Shown here: in pieces, positions 44,401 through 55,500 of the stretch | Layout of the letters: each line of letters begins with the position of its first letter | Numbering within the stretch: the stretch's first letter is position 1 | Origin: Gyrodactylus bullatarudis | Lineage: Eukaryota > Platyhelminthes > Monogenea > Gyrodactylidea > Gyrodactylidae | NCBI GenBank assembly: GCA_012064415.1 | Contig: SSNU01000247.1 | Span: 1,364,629-1,428,628 of the forward strand | DNA: 64,000 nucleotides | Direction: 5' to 3' | Translations under genes and position numbers: made by a program | The notes under the pieces: generated by a model | The model's input: the letters and a program-made list of their open reading frames with translations, nothing else | Databases searched by the model: none | Told to the model about the DNA's origin: nothing

Positions 44401-47400
44401 TGAAACTTCAGTTTGAGTTGAAATTTAAAAGTGTTCAAAAGTTGCTTTGAGGACAACGTAAAAAATATGCCTGGGAATTTCTTAACCCTTGAATTACAGT
44501 AAATTTTCAATAAATTATTTTAAAAGTCAGTCGGAAGAATATCTGCTGAGGCTTCAAGGGTTAAGAATGCACCAATTTCGATTTCATGATAAATTATGAT
44601 CCAAGATGCGTAAAAAAATTAGATTATTTCCAGTGTTATGAAAATCGCTAGCTTTCGATAAATAAACAACCTGTTTCATTTATTAAATATATTAAATGGA
44701 TACTTCCTGGTGTTGTAATATTTGAGTGTTTAAGGAATGAAATCTTAACAACTGAGAATAAACAGGTTTCACATTTGGTTTCAAAATTCACTTTACATTC
44801 TCGATTGACCTAGTTTCAAAAATTTCAAACAGTGGGCTAAATGAACGCATTATTTAACCCAGAAAAAAATTGAGACTGATTAAATCATTTTATTCCATTT
44901 ATTATTTAACCCTTCATGTCCCAAGTTATTTTTTTTCATCAGATTCAGCGACACGGGCTAATCCATTACCTAGTAACCCGTTCCTGTAGGATATATAACC
45001 TAAGCACCTGGGAACGAAATATTTCTGATTAGACCAAGTATTCGAATTCGCTTAAAGAACTTCATAGAAATCCTTGACTTTCCGAATAAAAATATTAAGT
45101 TTTTTGTAAAAATAGCCGATTCTCATTTTCATGTCAACTAGCTCGATTTAAATTCCATTCGATTAGATCAATCCTAAGGTGTAAGGGGAACCTGTATGAT
45201 TTTGAAAGATCTTACGTACGTACTTTGACGTAAGTTCAAGAAAAAACCACATGGAACAATTCAGAAGAGAGAAAATTAAATTGCAAAAATGAAATAGAAC
45301 AAGGAAATAAAGAAAGCCGAGGTGATCACAAGACAACGGAAGGGAAGGAAACAACTTTTTTTCTTGCATTTTCCACATTCCTTCCTCTCTCTCTCTCTGC
45401 TAATTCATTTTTCAACTGACCTAATTTCATTATTTCTCCCCAACAATTTCTTGTACTTTTGTGTCCAATTTCTTTCTTGACCTAATTCATTCAGTAGAGG
45501 GTGCTAAATTGTAAATTATAAAAATACTATGCTTTAGAGTCAGTGATTTTTCTCAAAAGTAGCCCTAAATTTATTCGAAAAAACATCCAAAAGTATCATA
45601 TCCTGTTTAAAGTATACCCCAAGAAAAAACTTAAAACCTGCCATGCCCTCACAATAAATTATTCATAGCTTGTTAACGTTAAATCTAAAAAATCTTCAGT
45701 ATACGTGATAAGTTTTCACTGATAACTAAGACAGTCATGAAATAGCATTTTTTCAGAAAAATTATAAAATTTTAATTATTTTGAACCAAGGACCATAACG
45801 TTGTTCGCTTGGTGTGTACAGGTTAAAACTACTATTTTTATCAGGGTAATTGAAATGTTTTTTATTCTAATCTTAATCTCAACTTTCCTTCAAGTCAAGA
45901 TTCTTGTTCTAAAATGCGATCAACAAAATCTTATTATCGGCAGCTATTGCATTAATAACAGATTCTTTTAGCGTATAAAAATGAATCAAGAACGTATCAA
46001 ATTTGAAAGCTTTCAAGATCAGAGGTGTTAAAAAATAATGTTTAAGGGATTATTTTTTGGTCATTTATTTTTGGACCTAAATCACGCAGCAGATGAACAT
46101 GATCCTTTCGATCCCATAGTTGAACGAAAAAAGTCATAATATTCTAGATTAACTATTCTATTTTTATGGTCTCATTGAAAAGTTTGATCATTTTTTCAAT
46201 TGTGTTTTTAATAGGACTTTCCTTCTGTTCCGGGTCATGATAATAAATAGGTGCTGCACTATTCATTAATTAGTGTGATAATATCATTCAGGTCTGCTAA
46301 TTTTTTTAATATGCATAAATTAGAGAACGTTACAGTCTAATTTTCAATATTCTCGAACTCGGGTTTTTGTATAAAATTGAAAAATTTCAAATTGAAGCCA
46401 TGTCTAAGATGCCTAGTTATCGCTGTATCTCTCTTAAGGTGATTGTACTGAGACAAGAAGGGCATGAGGCTTCAATTTCAAATTATTTCAATTTTATACA
46501 AAAACCTACTGTTCCTATTTATAGGAGAGTTTTGCTGTTTTATCAGCTTACATTTATTCTAATTTTCTTCAACTTTTACTAATTCTTTCATAATTTGTAA
46601 ATTATTATTTTCATTCATCTTTTAACTTTTATCATTATTAAAGAGACACTACTGATGAACCTTTGAGAAATGTACGTTTGGTGTTAATATATCCTTTTTT
46701 TACTTTTTCAATTATGACTTATGTGGATTTTCGGACGTATTTGGAAATTTACGTGAATATTTCTTTCGTAATTCACGACATGAAGCTGCTTGACATGGAA
46801 ATAGGTCTGATTTAATCATTTTCCAATGAATTCAATAACATTTAGAGACATATTATTAGTAGTAAGATTACTCACTTTGACAGTAGCTTGCAATTCTCAT
46901 CTGAAATGAAGATAAACTTTGGCCCAACAAAGAGGTTCATTTTCTTTTTAAAAATATCCTTTGCCTTGTATAGGTGACAGCCATAATAGGGGACATTTTC
47001 CCACACCAAATTCATCAGTTGATATCGGGCCAACTCAGGCGATGTATGCTCCAACATTCGATGATAACTGGCTGTTTTCCTGATGAAATTCACTGGCAAC
47101 TCTTGCATGTTATGTGGCCAGGAGATGGCATACTTGCAAGGCGTTGTCACAGGATCATATCTCCCGAAATGGACATGTGTCTGCAGGGCGATTATACGTG
47201 ACAAAAGATCTTCATCGGCCACTTCACCCCAGACTCCATTCTTTAGATGATCATCAATGTCGAGAAAGAACAACTTTCTACAAGGGAGAAAACAATTTGT
47301 AAGTCCCGTTTTCAATTTAATATTTAGTGCTTCTTTATTGTTTCAATTTATTTATATGAGCACATTTACTTCTCAAAGGTTATGAGGTTTCTTCAATAAA

Positions 47401-48195
47401 CAAATTTGTTTTAGTAAATAAAGTTGACGTTAAGGGTAAAGGAGGAAATTCTCTAAATGTGACAATTCATTAGTAGTTTACATCACGTAATAGATGAAAT
47501 TATGCAAATTACTCTTTTATCTTTCAAGCCTGTTATTTCATTTCATTTATTAGTAATAATAGTAGTTAAAGTACTTGAAAGGTAATTAAAATTTGCCTGT
47601 TGTCTAGAGTCTAAAATTTCTAGTTTTCAGGAAAAATAGAGTATTTTTCGAAAAATAAATTAGCATTTCCTCTTCTATGATTTTATAGTAAAATTCATTC
47701 AAAATTCGATGCTCTTCTCTGATTGGTCAATATAAAAAAGATGGAAAATGGTCAGTTTTTAAATATTTCTCCAATTTTCATGCTTACTTTGTATACTCCA
47801 TGATTAAATCCGAAGGCGGAATGAAATATTTCACTCTCAGAGTTAATTGATACGGAGATGAACCGGATAATTGCTTCGATAGTTTATTCTTTAAATTGAT
47901 CCATAAAAGTTCCTTTTTGGGTCCGTCATAAGTTAAACCGAAATATTCACGTTCCTCCATTAGACCAAGTGATTCACAAATCTATATATTTCATAGTTAT
48001 CAATAGAACTGAACCTACCTTTATCAAGACTGCATAGCCAGAATCCTTTGAGGACACGGTAATAGAGGTCACACTTTTATCTGCCTTTGTAACTAAACAA
48101 ACTATCGAATGATGTCCTGTCTTATCCAAGCTATTCTGACATGATAAATGCAGAGATCTTTTTAAATAATTTTCGTTCTGATTGCTTCCTGACAT
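41407..48195 (-). CDS. MYLIP: FERM-RING E3 ubiquitin ligase MYLIP/Idol
   Basis: Six exons (48195-48019, 47981-47788, 47277-46876, 43279-43035, 42531-42140, 41745-41407) encode 582 residues (human 445). MYLIP ubiquitylates lipoprotein receptors at the membrane and regulates myosin light chain. FERM F1: REYFGLTYDGPKKELLWINL, SPYQLTLRVKYFIPP. F2: LFFLDIDDHL, SPELARYQLMNLVWENVPYYG. F3: ATQRVAQSLYRCITEMNAFF, then KEFIFDVSYTAREVLDNTRR. The RING near the C-terminus is C3HC4: CMICCNDS, FLPCGHALCCEKCSNHLEQC, CRSRIDIRHPVFFPT, the same order as in human MYLIP. A Ser/Asn-rich linker (about 100 residues) and a C-terminal extension after the RING are longer than usual. Intron 1 is 37 nt; intron 3 is 3.6 kb and holds a TA-flanked MITE. 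Confidence 0.93.
41932..42064. repeat. Nested inverted repeat in MYLIP last intron
   Basis: Outer arms (41932-41975 and about 42016-42064) pair over about 45 bases with a few mismatches (atatccatatgttatcgtta against taacgataacatgtggatat). An inner segment (agtaacaagattaac at 42000-42014) also pairs with the left arm, so two alternative hairpins can form. The element lies wholly inside the intron before the RING exon. Confidence 0.75.
43672..44015. mobile_element. 344-bp MITE with ~62-bp TIRs and TA flanks
   Basis: Starts caggtgaagtaccctgttcc and ends with the complement (ggaatagggtacttcacctg). The arms pair for about 62 bases with roughly four mismatches (43672-43735 and about 43952-44015). 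Both ends are flanked by TA (43670-43671 and 44016-44017), the target duplication of Tc1/mariner-type transposition. The interior has no coding capacity, so it would need a transposase in trans. Confidence 0.85.
46362..46506. repeat. Hairpin repeat in MYLIP intron 3
   Basis: About 41-base arms: ggtttttgtataaaattga at 46362 pairs with tcaattttatacaaaaacc ending at 46506, with the adjoining ttcaaattgaagcc and ggcttcaatttcaaa also complementary. The loop is about 62 bases. Confidence 0.75.
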
Positions 48196-48543
48196 GATCT
48201 TTCTTTAGCCATTTGTTCGAAAGATCTCCTCACTGTAACTCTTTACTAGGGAAAATCAGCACCTTAAAGTTTTTGTAATCCTCTACCGATCCTATTACGC
48301 TTATAACCTTGAGTAGGTTAAGTTGATGATTAAAAGAAATAAGACTAACAATAATACAAGTAAATGCTTAACTAATACTAGTACTAGATTTATAAATTCT
48401 AAATAAAGACCTAATCTGATTGGTTAAACTGATCTTTCAACTCTAATTGGCTACTTCTCAATGTACTACGCAATATACGTAAATATTCAAAATAAGGCAT
48501 TGATAAATTATATTCAATGAATTTAATTAATCAAATCTGGAAT
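48196..48543. other. Tandem interval RPA43-like gene to MYLIP
   Basis: 348 bases holding the 3' flank of the upstream minus-strand gene and the MYLIP promoter. AT-rich; no further gene seen. Confidence 0.5.
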
Positions 48544-49218
48544 TTATACAAAACTATCATCGTCTTCAGACAATACAATTTCAGGACTAAATATCTCTTC
48601 AAAATCAAGATCTGTCGTTTTGAGCTTCTTTGATTTTTTTTCATCATCAGGTGTTATTTGTAATGAGGTTCTCTTGCGATTGGAATTATTCTTTATTGTC
48701 TTGTTGGAAGATGTGTCATCACTACCCTCGAGAATTTCATTCAGTTCAGCATCTAGAGTGATTTTCCCGTATTGGTATTCAATGTTCAAAACTTTGACTT
48801 TTGCAATTTGATTTTGATTGAGATGCTTTTTGGCAAAATTGAAACTGTGTTCCTTGTTCAAGCGAATTACAAGAGTTTTTTTAATCTTCGTCTCACAATA
48901 ATAATAATCAGAATCCACATTAACTATAGTGACTCTCAAAACAATACCCTTGCGAGGAATGAAAGCGGTTACTGAAACTTTGGCACGCACCGCAAGACAA
49001 TTATCCGTATGATGGATGGGAAATAGACATTTATTGCCAGAGGTTATGGAATTTGATACAAGTGTTAGGGTTTTTTGGTCGTAGTTTAGTAAAATCCCCT
49101 TTATGTCACTGACAAGACATGCTTTTTTGCTGTTCAAAAGCTTGTAAAGAACTTTCTGAGGTTTTTCTATCATGTGATAGGGAAGACGAAAAGGAAATAT
49201 CCATTCTATAGATTCCAT
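48544..49218 (-). CDS. RNA polymerase I subunit RPA43-like protein (tentative)
   Basis: Single-exon protein of 224 residues. The layout resembles POLR1F/RPA43, the Pol I stalk subunit: an N-terminal strand-helix block (VLYKLLNSKKACLVSDIKGI), a low-similarity region containing VRAKVSVTAFIPRKGIVLRV that corresponds to ADFVIFCPEPGQKLMGIV, an OB-like segment (VNVDSDYYYCETKIKK, AKVKVLNIEYQYGKITLDAE), then an acidic and Lys/Ser-rich tail with NRKRTS and EDDDSFV. Identity to known RPA43 is low and the assignment rests on order of features only. The protein is shorter than human RPA43 (338). It is divergent from a 75-residue orphan gene. Confidence 0.45.
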   Translation of the reverse strand: MESIEWIFPFRLPYHMIEKPQKVLYKLLNSKKACLVSDIKGILLNYDQKTLTLVSNSITSGNKCLFPIHHTDNCLAVRAKVSVTAFIPRKGIVLRVTIVNVDSDYYYCETKIKKTLVIRLNKEHSFNFAKKHLNQNQIAKVKVLNIEYQYGKITLDAELNEILEGSDDTSSNKTIKNNSNRKRTSLQITPDDEKKSKKLKTTDLDFEEIFSPEIVLSEDDDSFV

Positions 49219-49362
49219 ATGAAATTACTCAAAAGTGCGAAGAATTTAAACAAATGAAATTTTTATCGGTTACTTTTGATCATTGAAGCAATAAATAGAC
49301 ATTTATAAATATTTTTGTAAATATAGGCTTTAGAAAATCAAGTCTGAATTTCAGACTCTGAA
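49219..49362. promoter_or_regulatory. Short divergent promoter, RPA43-like / orphan-75
   Basis: 144 bases between the two start codons; a shared promoter is implied if the small plus-strand gene is real. Confidence 0.4.
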
Positions 49363-49590
49363 ATGAGCTCTCAAGAGAAGGAAATAGACTTTCTCAAAAA
49401 CGATGAGGTTGTCCAATGGATAGAGAATATCAAAAGAGCCTCCCTAAATATTCCCAATTATGAGATTGAATCAGAAGAATCAATAAAAAATACTCATCTT
49501 CAGAGACAATTGGAATGGTGGCAATCATGTGCCAGGAAATGGCGTAAGGAATACAGCGATCGTGTGAAAACAGATGCATTGATTAGATAA
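49363..49590 (+). CDS. Small hypothetical protein, 75 residues
   Basis: Intact frame from ATG to TAA between two minus-strand genes. The product is charged and helical (FLKNDEVVQWIENIKRA, then LQRQLEWWQSCARKWRKEY), likely forming a short coiled coil. Position in a 144-base divergent arrangement like those of real gene pairs, plus codon use similar to neighbours, supports coding. I do not recognise the family. An AATATAT/AATAAAAAAT stretch follows the stop and could be its poly(A) signal. It converges with AEBP2, 70 bases between stops. Confidence 0.55.
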   Translation: MSSQEKEIDFLKNDEVVQWIENIKRASLNIPNYEIESEESIKNTHLQRQLEWWQSCARKWRKEYSDRVKTDALIR

Positions 49591-49660
49591 AAATTTATAA
49601 ATATATATTATGATTAAATTTACAAAACAATACAATAAAAAATACAACAAAAATGAGATT

Positions 49661-50506
49661 TTACAAATTCGAGTTTTTAAGAATCTCTAGTTGAGACTGG
49701 CTAACCCATGTCGTTTTGAAGTATCGTCTTATAGACAAGTCTCCAGTCCATTGTACCAGATATTCAAAGTTTGATAATTTTTTGTTGTACTTCTTACCCA
49801 CAACCCGAAATGGACAATTAATAAGACGTCTTTGCGTCAAATATTCTACGGAAATATGATCATGATCTTCCTTTGGAAATAATGAAGAGAGAAGATCAAA
49901 TTGATTCAGACGGCGCTCTATCCAGCGCTGGGTTTGGTGGGATAAAAAATCAGATGAAAGACTTTTGAAAATTTTGATTTTTTTCTTTTTACGTGGTCTA
50001 TTAGAGCGTGAGGTATCCTGGATTGTCGATAAATTTGAAAATGTGTTCGGGTTGATTATGTCACTGTGGAATTTTCTAAAGTGAATCTCCATACGATAGT
50101 GACTAGGAAAACGTTCAGAACAACCTTCAAAGATACAATCAAATGGTTTGGACTTTTCCTTTGTATGTGATAAAATGTGACGCTGAAGCCAGGTTTTCGA
50201 TCTGCTTTGTGTCTTATAAACTTTACAGTCTTTCCAAAGACAAGTAAAGTATTTTCTACGCAGGGATATTGTCTGAGGTAAGACGTGAAAATTGACTAAA
50301 TGGTCGTATAATTCAGTTTGAGAGACATTCGAAGTATTATAACATCCATCCCAACAACATGCATGTTCACTCGATAGTCGTGAATCGATTGATACCGAAT
50401 GGATTTCAGACGAGGAATTTGAATCATTGATCTCCAAACTGTGTTCAATTATATCACTAAAAGAAGGCAAATCAAGGCCTGGCTTCAGATTTTTATCTGT
50501 CAACAT
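49661..50506 (-). CDS. AEBP2: PRC2 accessory zinc-finger protein AEBP2/jing
   Basis: Single-exon protein of 281 residues. AEBP2 joins JARID2 in the PRC2.2 complex and stimulates H3K27 methylation. Three C2H2 fingers occur in the family's order: CCWDGCYNTSN...LYDHLVNFH; FTCLWKDCKVYKTQSRSKTW LQRHILSH (human FVCLWKGCKVYNTPS..WLQRHMLTH); and FDCIFEGCSERFPSHYRMEI with HFRKFH. A basic patch (RPRKKKKIKIFKSLSSDF) corresponds to the KR motif, and the C-terminal module (INCPFRVVGKKYNKKLSNFE, LVQWTGD, TTWVSQSQLE) matches the AEBP2 C-terminal domain that contacts RBBP4/SUZ12. The N-terminus is short relative to vertebrates. Confidence 0.9.
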   Translation of the reverse strand: MLTDKNLKPGLDLPSFSDIIEHSLEINDSNSSSEIHSVSIDSRLSSEHACCWDGCYNTSNVSQTELYDHLVNFHVLPQTISLRRKYFTCLWKDCKVYKTQSRSKTWLQRHILSHTKEKSKPFDCIFEGCSERFPSHYRMEIHFRKFHSDIINPNTFSNLSTIQDTSRSNRPRKKKKIKIFKSLSSDFLSHQTQRWIERRLNQFDLLSSLFPKEDHDHISVEYLTQRRLINCPFRVVGKKYNKKLSNFEYLVQWTGDLSIRRYFKTTWVSQSQLEILKNSNL

Positions 50507-50745
50507 TTCTCCTAGTCTGTTAATTTGGTTTTTAACACGACATTATCACTAATTATCAATATTATGGATGATCTTCCAAAAACTGTGGCGTTTACTTATA
50601 TTAATTAGACAAATAATTTGTCTATGGATGAAAGGGGAAATTGTTTAAACAAATATCCAAAAAATGATTCCTTTAATTATTCTTCAAAAGTCAAAAATGG
50701 CGATTTTATGAATATTACCGAATAATTAAGAATCTCAAATTAAGA
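50507..50745. promoter_or_regulatory. Divergent promoter AEBP2 / orphan-93
   Basis: 239 bases between start codons of the minus AEBP2 gene and the plus-strand small gene. AT-rich; no specific element recognised. Confidence 0.4.
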
Positions 50746-51027
50746 ATGTCTTTAACAGATAGTTCTAATCTTTATAACCAATATTCCTTCAATTTGGCCA
50801 CAGACTCGTGTGAAATAATTGAGGACACAATAGAGGAGAGGATTGTGAGACCAACTCTTGTTCCTATGGTAGCTAATAGATCTTACGAGCATCAAGAAGT
50901 CCATTTTCATAGAAAGACTCTAGCCTATAACCAAGCTCTGAAGGATCTCTCTAATTTAATGACAGATATCGAATTGACTGATGAAGTTCTATACAACTTG
51001 CAACATCGATTTAATTTAAATTCCTGA
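50746..51027 (+). CDS. Small hypothetical protein, 93 residues
   Basis: Intact ATG-to-TGA frame. The protein has an acidic N-terminal part (EIIEDTIEERIVRPTLVP) and a helical C-terminal half (RKTLAYNQALKDLSNLMTDI). No family recognised. It sits between two firm minus-strand genes and is divergent from AEBP2. No signal peptide or membrane segment. The codon pattern looks coding rather than random, but homology would be needed to be sure. Confidence 0.55.
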   Translation: MSLTDSSNLYNQYSFNLATDSCEIIEDTIEERIVRPTLVPMVANRSYEHQEVHFHRKTLAYNQALKDLSNLMTDIELTDEVLYNLQHRFNLNS

Positions 51028-51137
51028 AGTTAGAAAAAATGCTTTACAAGCGCTCAGTTTTCTTCCTAATCGTGTAAATAATTGATTTAAATTAAAATTA
51101 TATTTTTATTTTATAATAGAAAATTTTTTTCGAATCC

Positions 51138-52412
51138 TCAAATTACAATTGTTTCAATTTGTTTTTTTCTATATAGCCAATAATTCTCTCTGATTTTATC
51201 AACTTCACATTGTAATGTTTCACACAAATCTATGACTTTTGCCTTGCAGAGGATTGCCTTCTTCTTAACCTGTTCATCATTACTCGTCTTGTTGTCACCC
51301 ACCAAGAGGCACATTTCATCAACGTAAAAATCCACTAAAAATGACATGAACTGTGAACATTTTTGACTCAAATCTGGATCATTCTCAAGCTGCATGATGA
51401 AATCTCTAATTTTATCCAGATGTTTAGAAGGAGTCTTCAAGAAGGATTCTGTTGAAGACTTGGTATCATAATTCAATATACCATAGAGATAATTCCAACT
51501 ACTGTCATTACAAGGTGACTGAAGAATCCGAGCCTTGACAAATTTGATTTCCTATTAGAATAATAATTACGTAATAATCACAATCGACTATCAATTCGAG
51601 TAGCTTATTTCATAGCTGAACAAATAGTGTAGCGTAATAAACCGTCACCTGAGTTCAAACACTATGAATATTTTAATTAAAACTAATCTTTATTTCTTTT
51701 TCACTGTATTATATTCTGGTTTGGGTCTCGACTCGAGTGATTAATAATCATGAATACTCGATAAGAATATATTAATGTTACTTACATCTACAAGAGACTC
51801 TTCATCAATACTTCCCATTTTATTGTCAAAATAAACGTAGTAGCGATGATTCCAAGCAGAATTATTCAATAAATCCTGATCGATTAGCTTTTGAGTGAAT
51901 TCTAATTGAACTGATTTAGAGATGGGAAATTTGCCAACAAACCAACGAAAATACTGCCATGCATGATAATTTTTGTTATCATCGTCAAGGATATCTTCGA
52001 TAAAGTCACGCTCTGATTCCAGAAGCTCATCAATATTATCGTTGGAGAACTTTTCCAATACCCATTGTCTGTGATACCAAACTTGGTAGTTTTTTGAATT
52101 TTCCCGAATCATACCAGAGACAAAATCTAATTCCTTATTAAAATCATATTGGAGTTTCTCAAGAATGTTTCTACGATAAGCCCATGTTGTGAAATTGGCT
52201 GCATTCAAGCCAAGAGCCTCAGTGGTTAGGAGTAAAGAACGTTCAGATAGTTCATTAGAGGACATAACTGCTCTCAAGTAATCATGACAATCAACAAATT
52301 GTTCTGAGTATGCTATTTTCATGATATCTCTAGGATGTTCATCTTGAGGAATGGGTATAACGTCGGAATATTCTTTTCTATCTTTAAATAAGCTATAAGT
52401 GTAATCTTTCAT
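51138..52412 (-). CDS. FNTA: Protein farnesyl/geranylgeranyltransferase type-1 subunit alpha
   Basis: Two exons (52412-51786 and 51551-51138) encode 346 residues (human 379). FNTA is the shared alpha subunit of FTase and GGTase-I, which prenylate CaaX proteins such as Ras and Rho. The prenyltransferase alpha repeats are clear: N-x3-W-x2-RR (NFTTWAYRRNIL), NYQVWYHRQWVLE, NYHAWQYFRWFV, NSAWNHRYYVYF and, in exon 2, ESAWNYL-type DSSWNYLYGIL. The N-terminal IPIPQDEHP segment matches the catalytic PLxQDDGP region. The Pro-rich N-terminal arm of vertebrates is missing. The gene is divergent from SPAG1 with 95 bases between start codons. Confidence 0.95.
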
Positions 52413-52507
52413 TTTTTCGTAGTTGCGCAGCGATTAAAACAGTTTGGGTAGACATTCTGAAATTGTTTTAAAAGTATCCATGTAATTAAATTTGAAAAAT
52501 CAACAAA
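52413..52507. promoter_or_regulatory. Shortest divergent promoter, FNTA / SPAG1
   Basis: 95 bases between the start codons, the tightest divergent pair in the window. Confidence 0.55.
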
Positions 52508-55500
52508 ATGTGTTCATATGAGAGAACCAAGAGATTCGATATTCCCTTATCGGATTTCAGTGTTGAATATATTCAAAACTGTCAAGATCCTAGGGAAATT
52601 GAAAAAATATACATTGAACTGAAATCTGGAGAACTAGGAAGATTTGATAAGCTAGAAGAAATATGTAGAGAGAAACTTGAATCCCTTAATCCTAATAGTA
52701 GAGAACTTGTAGTTGAGAAACCTGTGAAATTAACTTCACAAATGAATAGAGAAGAAAAAACACTTATAGAAGATGATATTTTAGAATTTCTTGAAGAAAT
52801 CACAACCATAAACCAATGTTTAAAAGAGTCTGAAATTTCTCATGACCGATCTGAAGTTCCTATAAGATCGTCTTCTTCCATTGAGAATGCTCCTATAATA
52901 AGAGATGAGAAGAAAAGTTCAAATCGTTGTGCTGCACCTAGATCCTATGAAGAATGGTCCAAGTAATTTAGAAATTTGATTTCCTTTCTTCAAGGCTAGA
53001 CAAGCTCATTGAAGAAGAATTCTCAGTTGAAGAAGAAAAGGAAGTCAAAACAGTCATTAATGCGACTCAAACTTTGACATCGAGAAAAAGCAATCTTGCT
53101 GACCTGTTAGAGGTCACTGAGAAATATCCGTACCCACTTAGGATGAGCTTAGCAGATAAGGAAAAAGAAAAGGGCAATGAAGCATTTAAGGCCCTTGATT
53201 ATGATGAAGCCATTGTTTTCTACAAAAGGAGTATCATTTTGTGTGATAACGCAAATGCCCATAACAATCTTGCTCTAATATGTAAGTTGGATATTCATAT
53301 TCTTTTATAAATATGACTCTTACGTAAACTAGGAAATTAACAGGTCCATTTGTAGCCTTGAATTATTATTAGTTATTTTTTCACTTTGAAATGTGAAAAA
53401 ATAGTGAGGCACATAGATTTCATGTATTAATATTATTTTAATTTCCTAACGGAACTACTTCAAAGTAGACATACAGACATATACAAAATTGAATTGAATA
53501 ATTATTCAATTACAATCATAACTGATAAATAGATACATTGTATCTATTAAATTAGTTTGGACAAAATTAAAGGTCCTCTTAATTGCAAAACACCTTCGAT
53601 ATCTATAAGAATAATATTCGTAACGTAGTTCTAAAATTCAATTTTTTTTGTTAGACAAATCACTTATATTTCAATAAATATAATTGTAATTACAAAATAT
53701 ATATAGGTTAATCTTTGTAGGTTCTCATTTAAAAAATAAATAAAAGAATATAAATAAAAATAATGTTCAATTGATTTCACCAATTTGGCGAATGTGAAGT
53801 GTAAACATAAAAGGTATTAAAAATGAAAACTAGTGTCTGCAAGCAAATCGAAATTCATCTGGTTGATGAAGATAAGAATAAAGTAAAGATTTAGAGTAGT
53901 CCAATTTAGATCTTATGTGAGACATGACTAATTTAAGATTAGAAAAATCGTCACAATCAGATATTCATATTTCAATGAGTCTGGCCCTTAATCCTATTGA
54001 GAATCTTTGGCGAAGCTCCAAGAAGGCGGCAGCGAAACGGAATCCGAAGACCTTGTTCACCTCGAAAAATATGCGAAAGAAGAATGGGAAAATATTGTTT
54101 CAAGTGCTTGCGAGACCTGTTTAAGGTTATAAGAAACGACTGGAGGTAGTATTCGCTGTCAATAAAAAATTGAAGCAAAAAATTTGATAGGCTATCTTCA
54201 AATATGTCCAGATGTTATTCGCTAGTAAGATTTATGATTTTTATATTTCATTCATATCTATAATTATAATGAATTAAAGTGAGAATTGAAGTTTTTTTAG
54301 ACAATTCAAGACTGTATTTTCAGTAGAGAAAGACAGATATATTTTTTCGATGACGAATTTTCCTCACAACGCTTCCATTGAGAATCATTTTGTTTGGCTA
54401 ACGTTTTTCTTGAAAACTAGATTTATTAATGATGTTTTCTTCTGATAAAATAATTTCCACGCCAAAATTTATCAATAAATTTTATGATAGTTCAAGTATT
54501 TCTCATATTAAAGTGCTTCTTTTTATAAAGTATACAATTAAATTTATTTAGAAATGTTTTGGTAGATTTGAAAAGAAAAAAGTATTCTGAGACAATTTCC
54601 GAATGCGATGCTGTATTGGAATTAGACGTGAACAACTCCAAGGCTTTGTATCGTAGAGCCCTAGCTCTCTTTGAGTTGTGCCGTTATGAGGAGGCAGAAC
54701 AAGACCTGGTCACTCTCACTGATCTGGATCTTAATTTTACCAAGGCTCAAAAGTTACTCCTCAAAGTTCGTAGGGCAATGGTTGATCGGAGAGACTCTAG
54801 GCCAGCCAATTCAGTTAGGCCAAAAATACAGGTCATAGAAACAAAAGAGGCTATTGCTGAGAATAGAGAAGCTTTAACAAATCATTCTGAAGAGGAAATT
54901 AAATTGGTAGAAGAAGCGATGCTCCTACGTGATCAAGCTAGTGAAAAAATTGATAGGAATCTTTATGAACCAGCCTTGAAGTTACTCTCGAAAGGAATAT
55001 CCCTTTTATCCAAGATAAATTTAACCTCTGATAGTGGCATTAGACTGCTAGAGGTCCTCTACAAAACACGGGCATTGTGTCATCTCAAATTGGGTCTGTT
55101 TGAGGAAACATTGGATGATTGTCAGAGGGTGTTTCAGACAAATGAGAATTGTAGATTCACTCTTTATAGAAGTTTTAAAGCTAATGAGGTAATTCATCTT
55201 TTTACCATAGACATTCAAAGAGAATCAAAAATTTTATACGTTTTGTTTTTCGAAAAACAGTAACAGATAAAATAGTGGCTGTCTAAAATTAATTTCCAGT
55301 TTTATCAGCTAACATTTCAATTCTTAAAATCATCTAAATTCCACTGCTAACCAGAACTAACCTGTGAAGGGATTTACTTTGATATAAAACAACTCTGACT
55401 CTCTTTTATTTAGGTAAAGAGTTTAATGTTGAACATTGAGTTCAAGCCTTCCTCTCCCTTATTTTAGTTTTTACCAGAGCCTCAAAAATAGTAGCTTAAA

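Larger units (their letters stand above)
43280..46875. other. MYLIP intron 3 (3.6 kb)
   Basis: AT-rich intron splitting the FERM F3 lobe. It contains the MITE at 43672-44015, the hairpin at 46362-46506 and a copy of the MTMR-intron hairpin core at 45793-45811. I see no gene in it. Confidence 0.6.

Noticed and set aside
45380..45405. CT dinucleotide run
   Set aside because: Only about 16 bases; too short to annotate as a microsatellite of interest.
2715..48195. A functional ubiquitin gene cluster (RBX1, PPxY adaptor, UBE2C, MYLIP)
   Set aside because: Genes are on different strands, tens of kilobases apart and belong to unrelated pathways; such genes are common enough for this to be chance.
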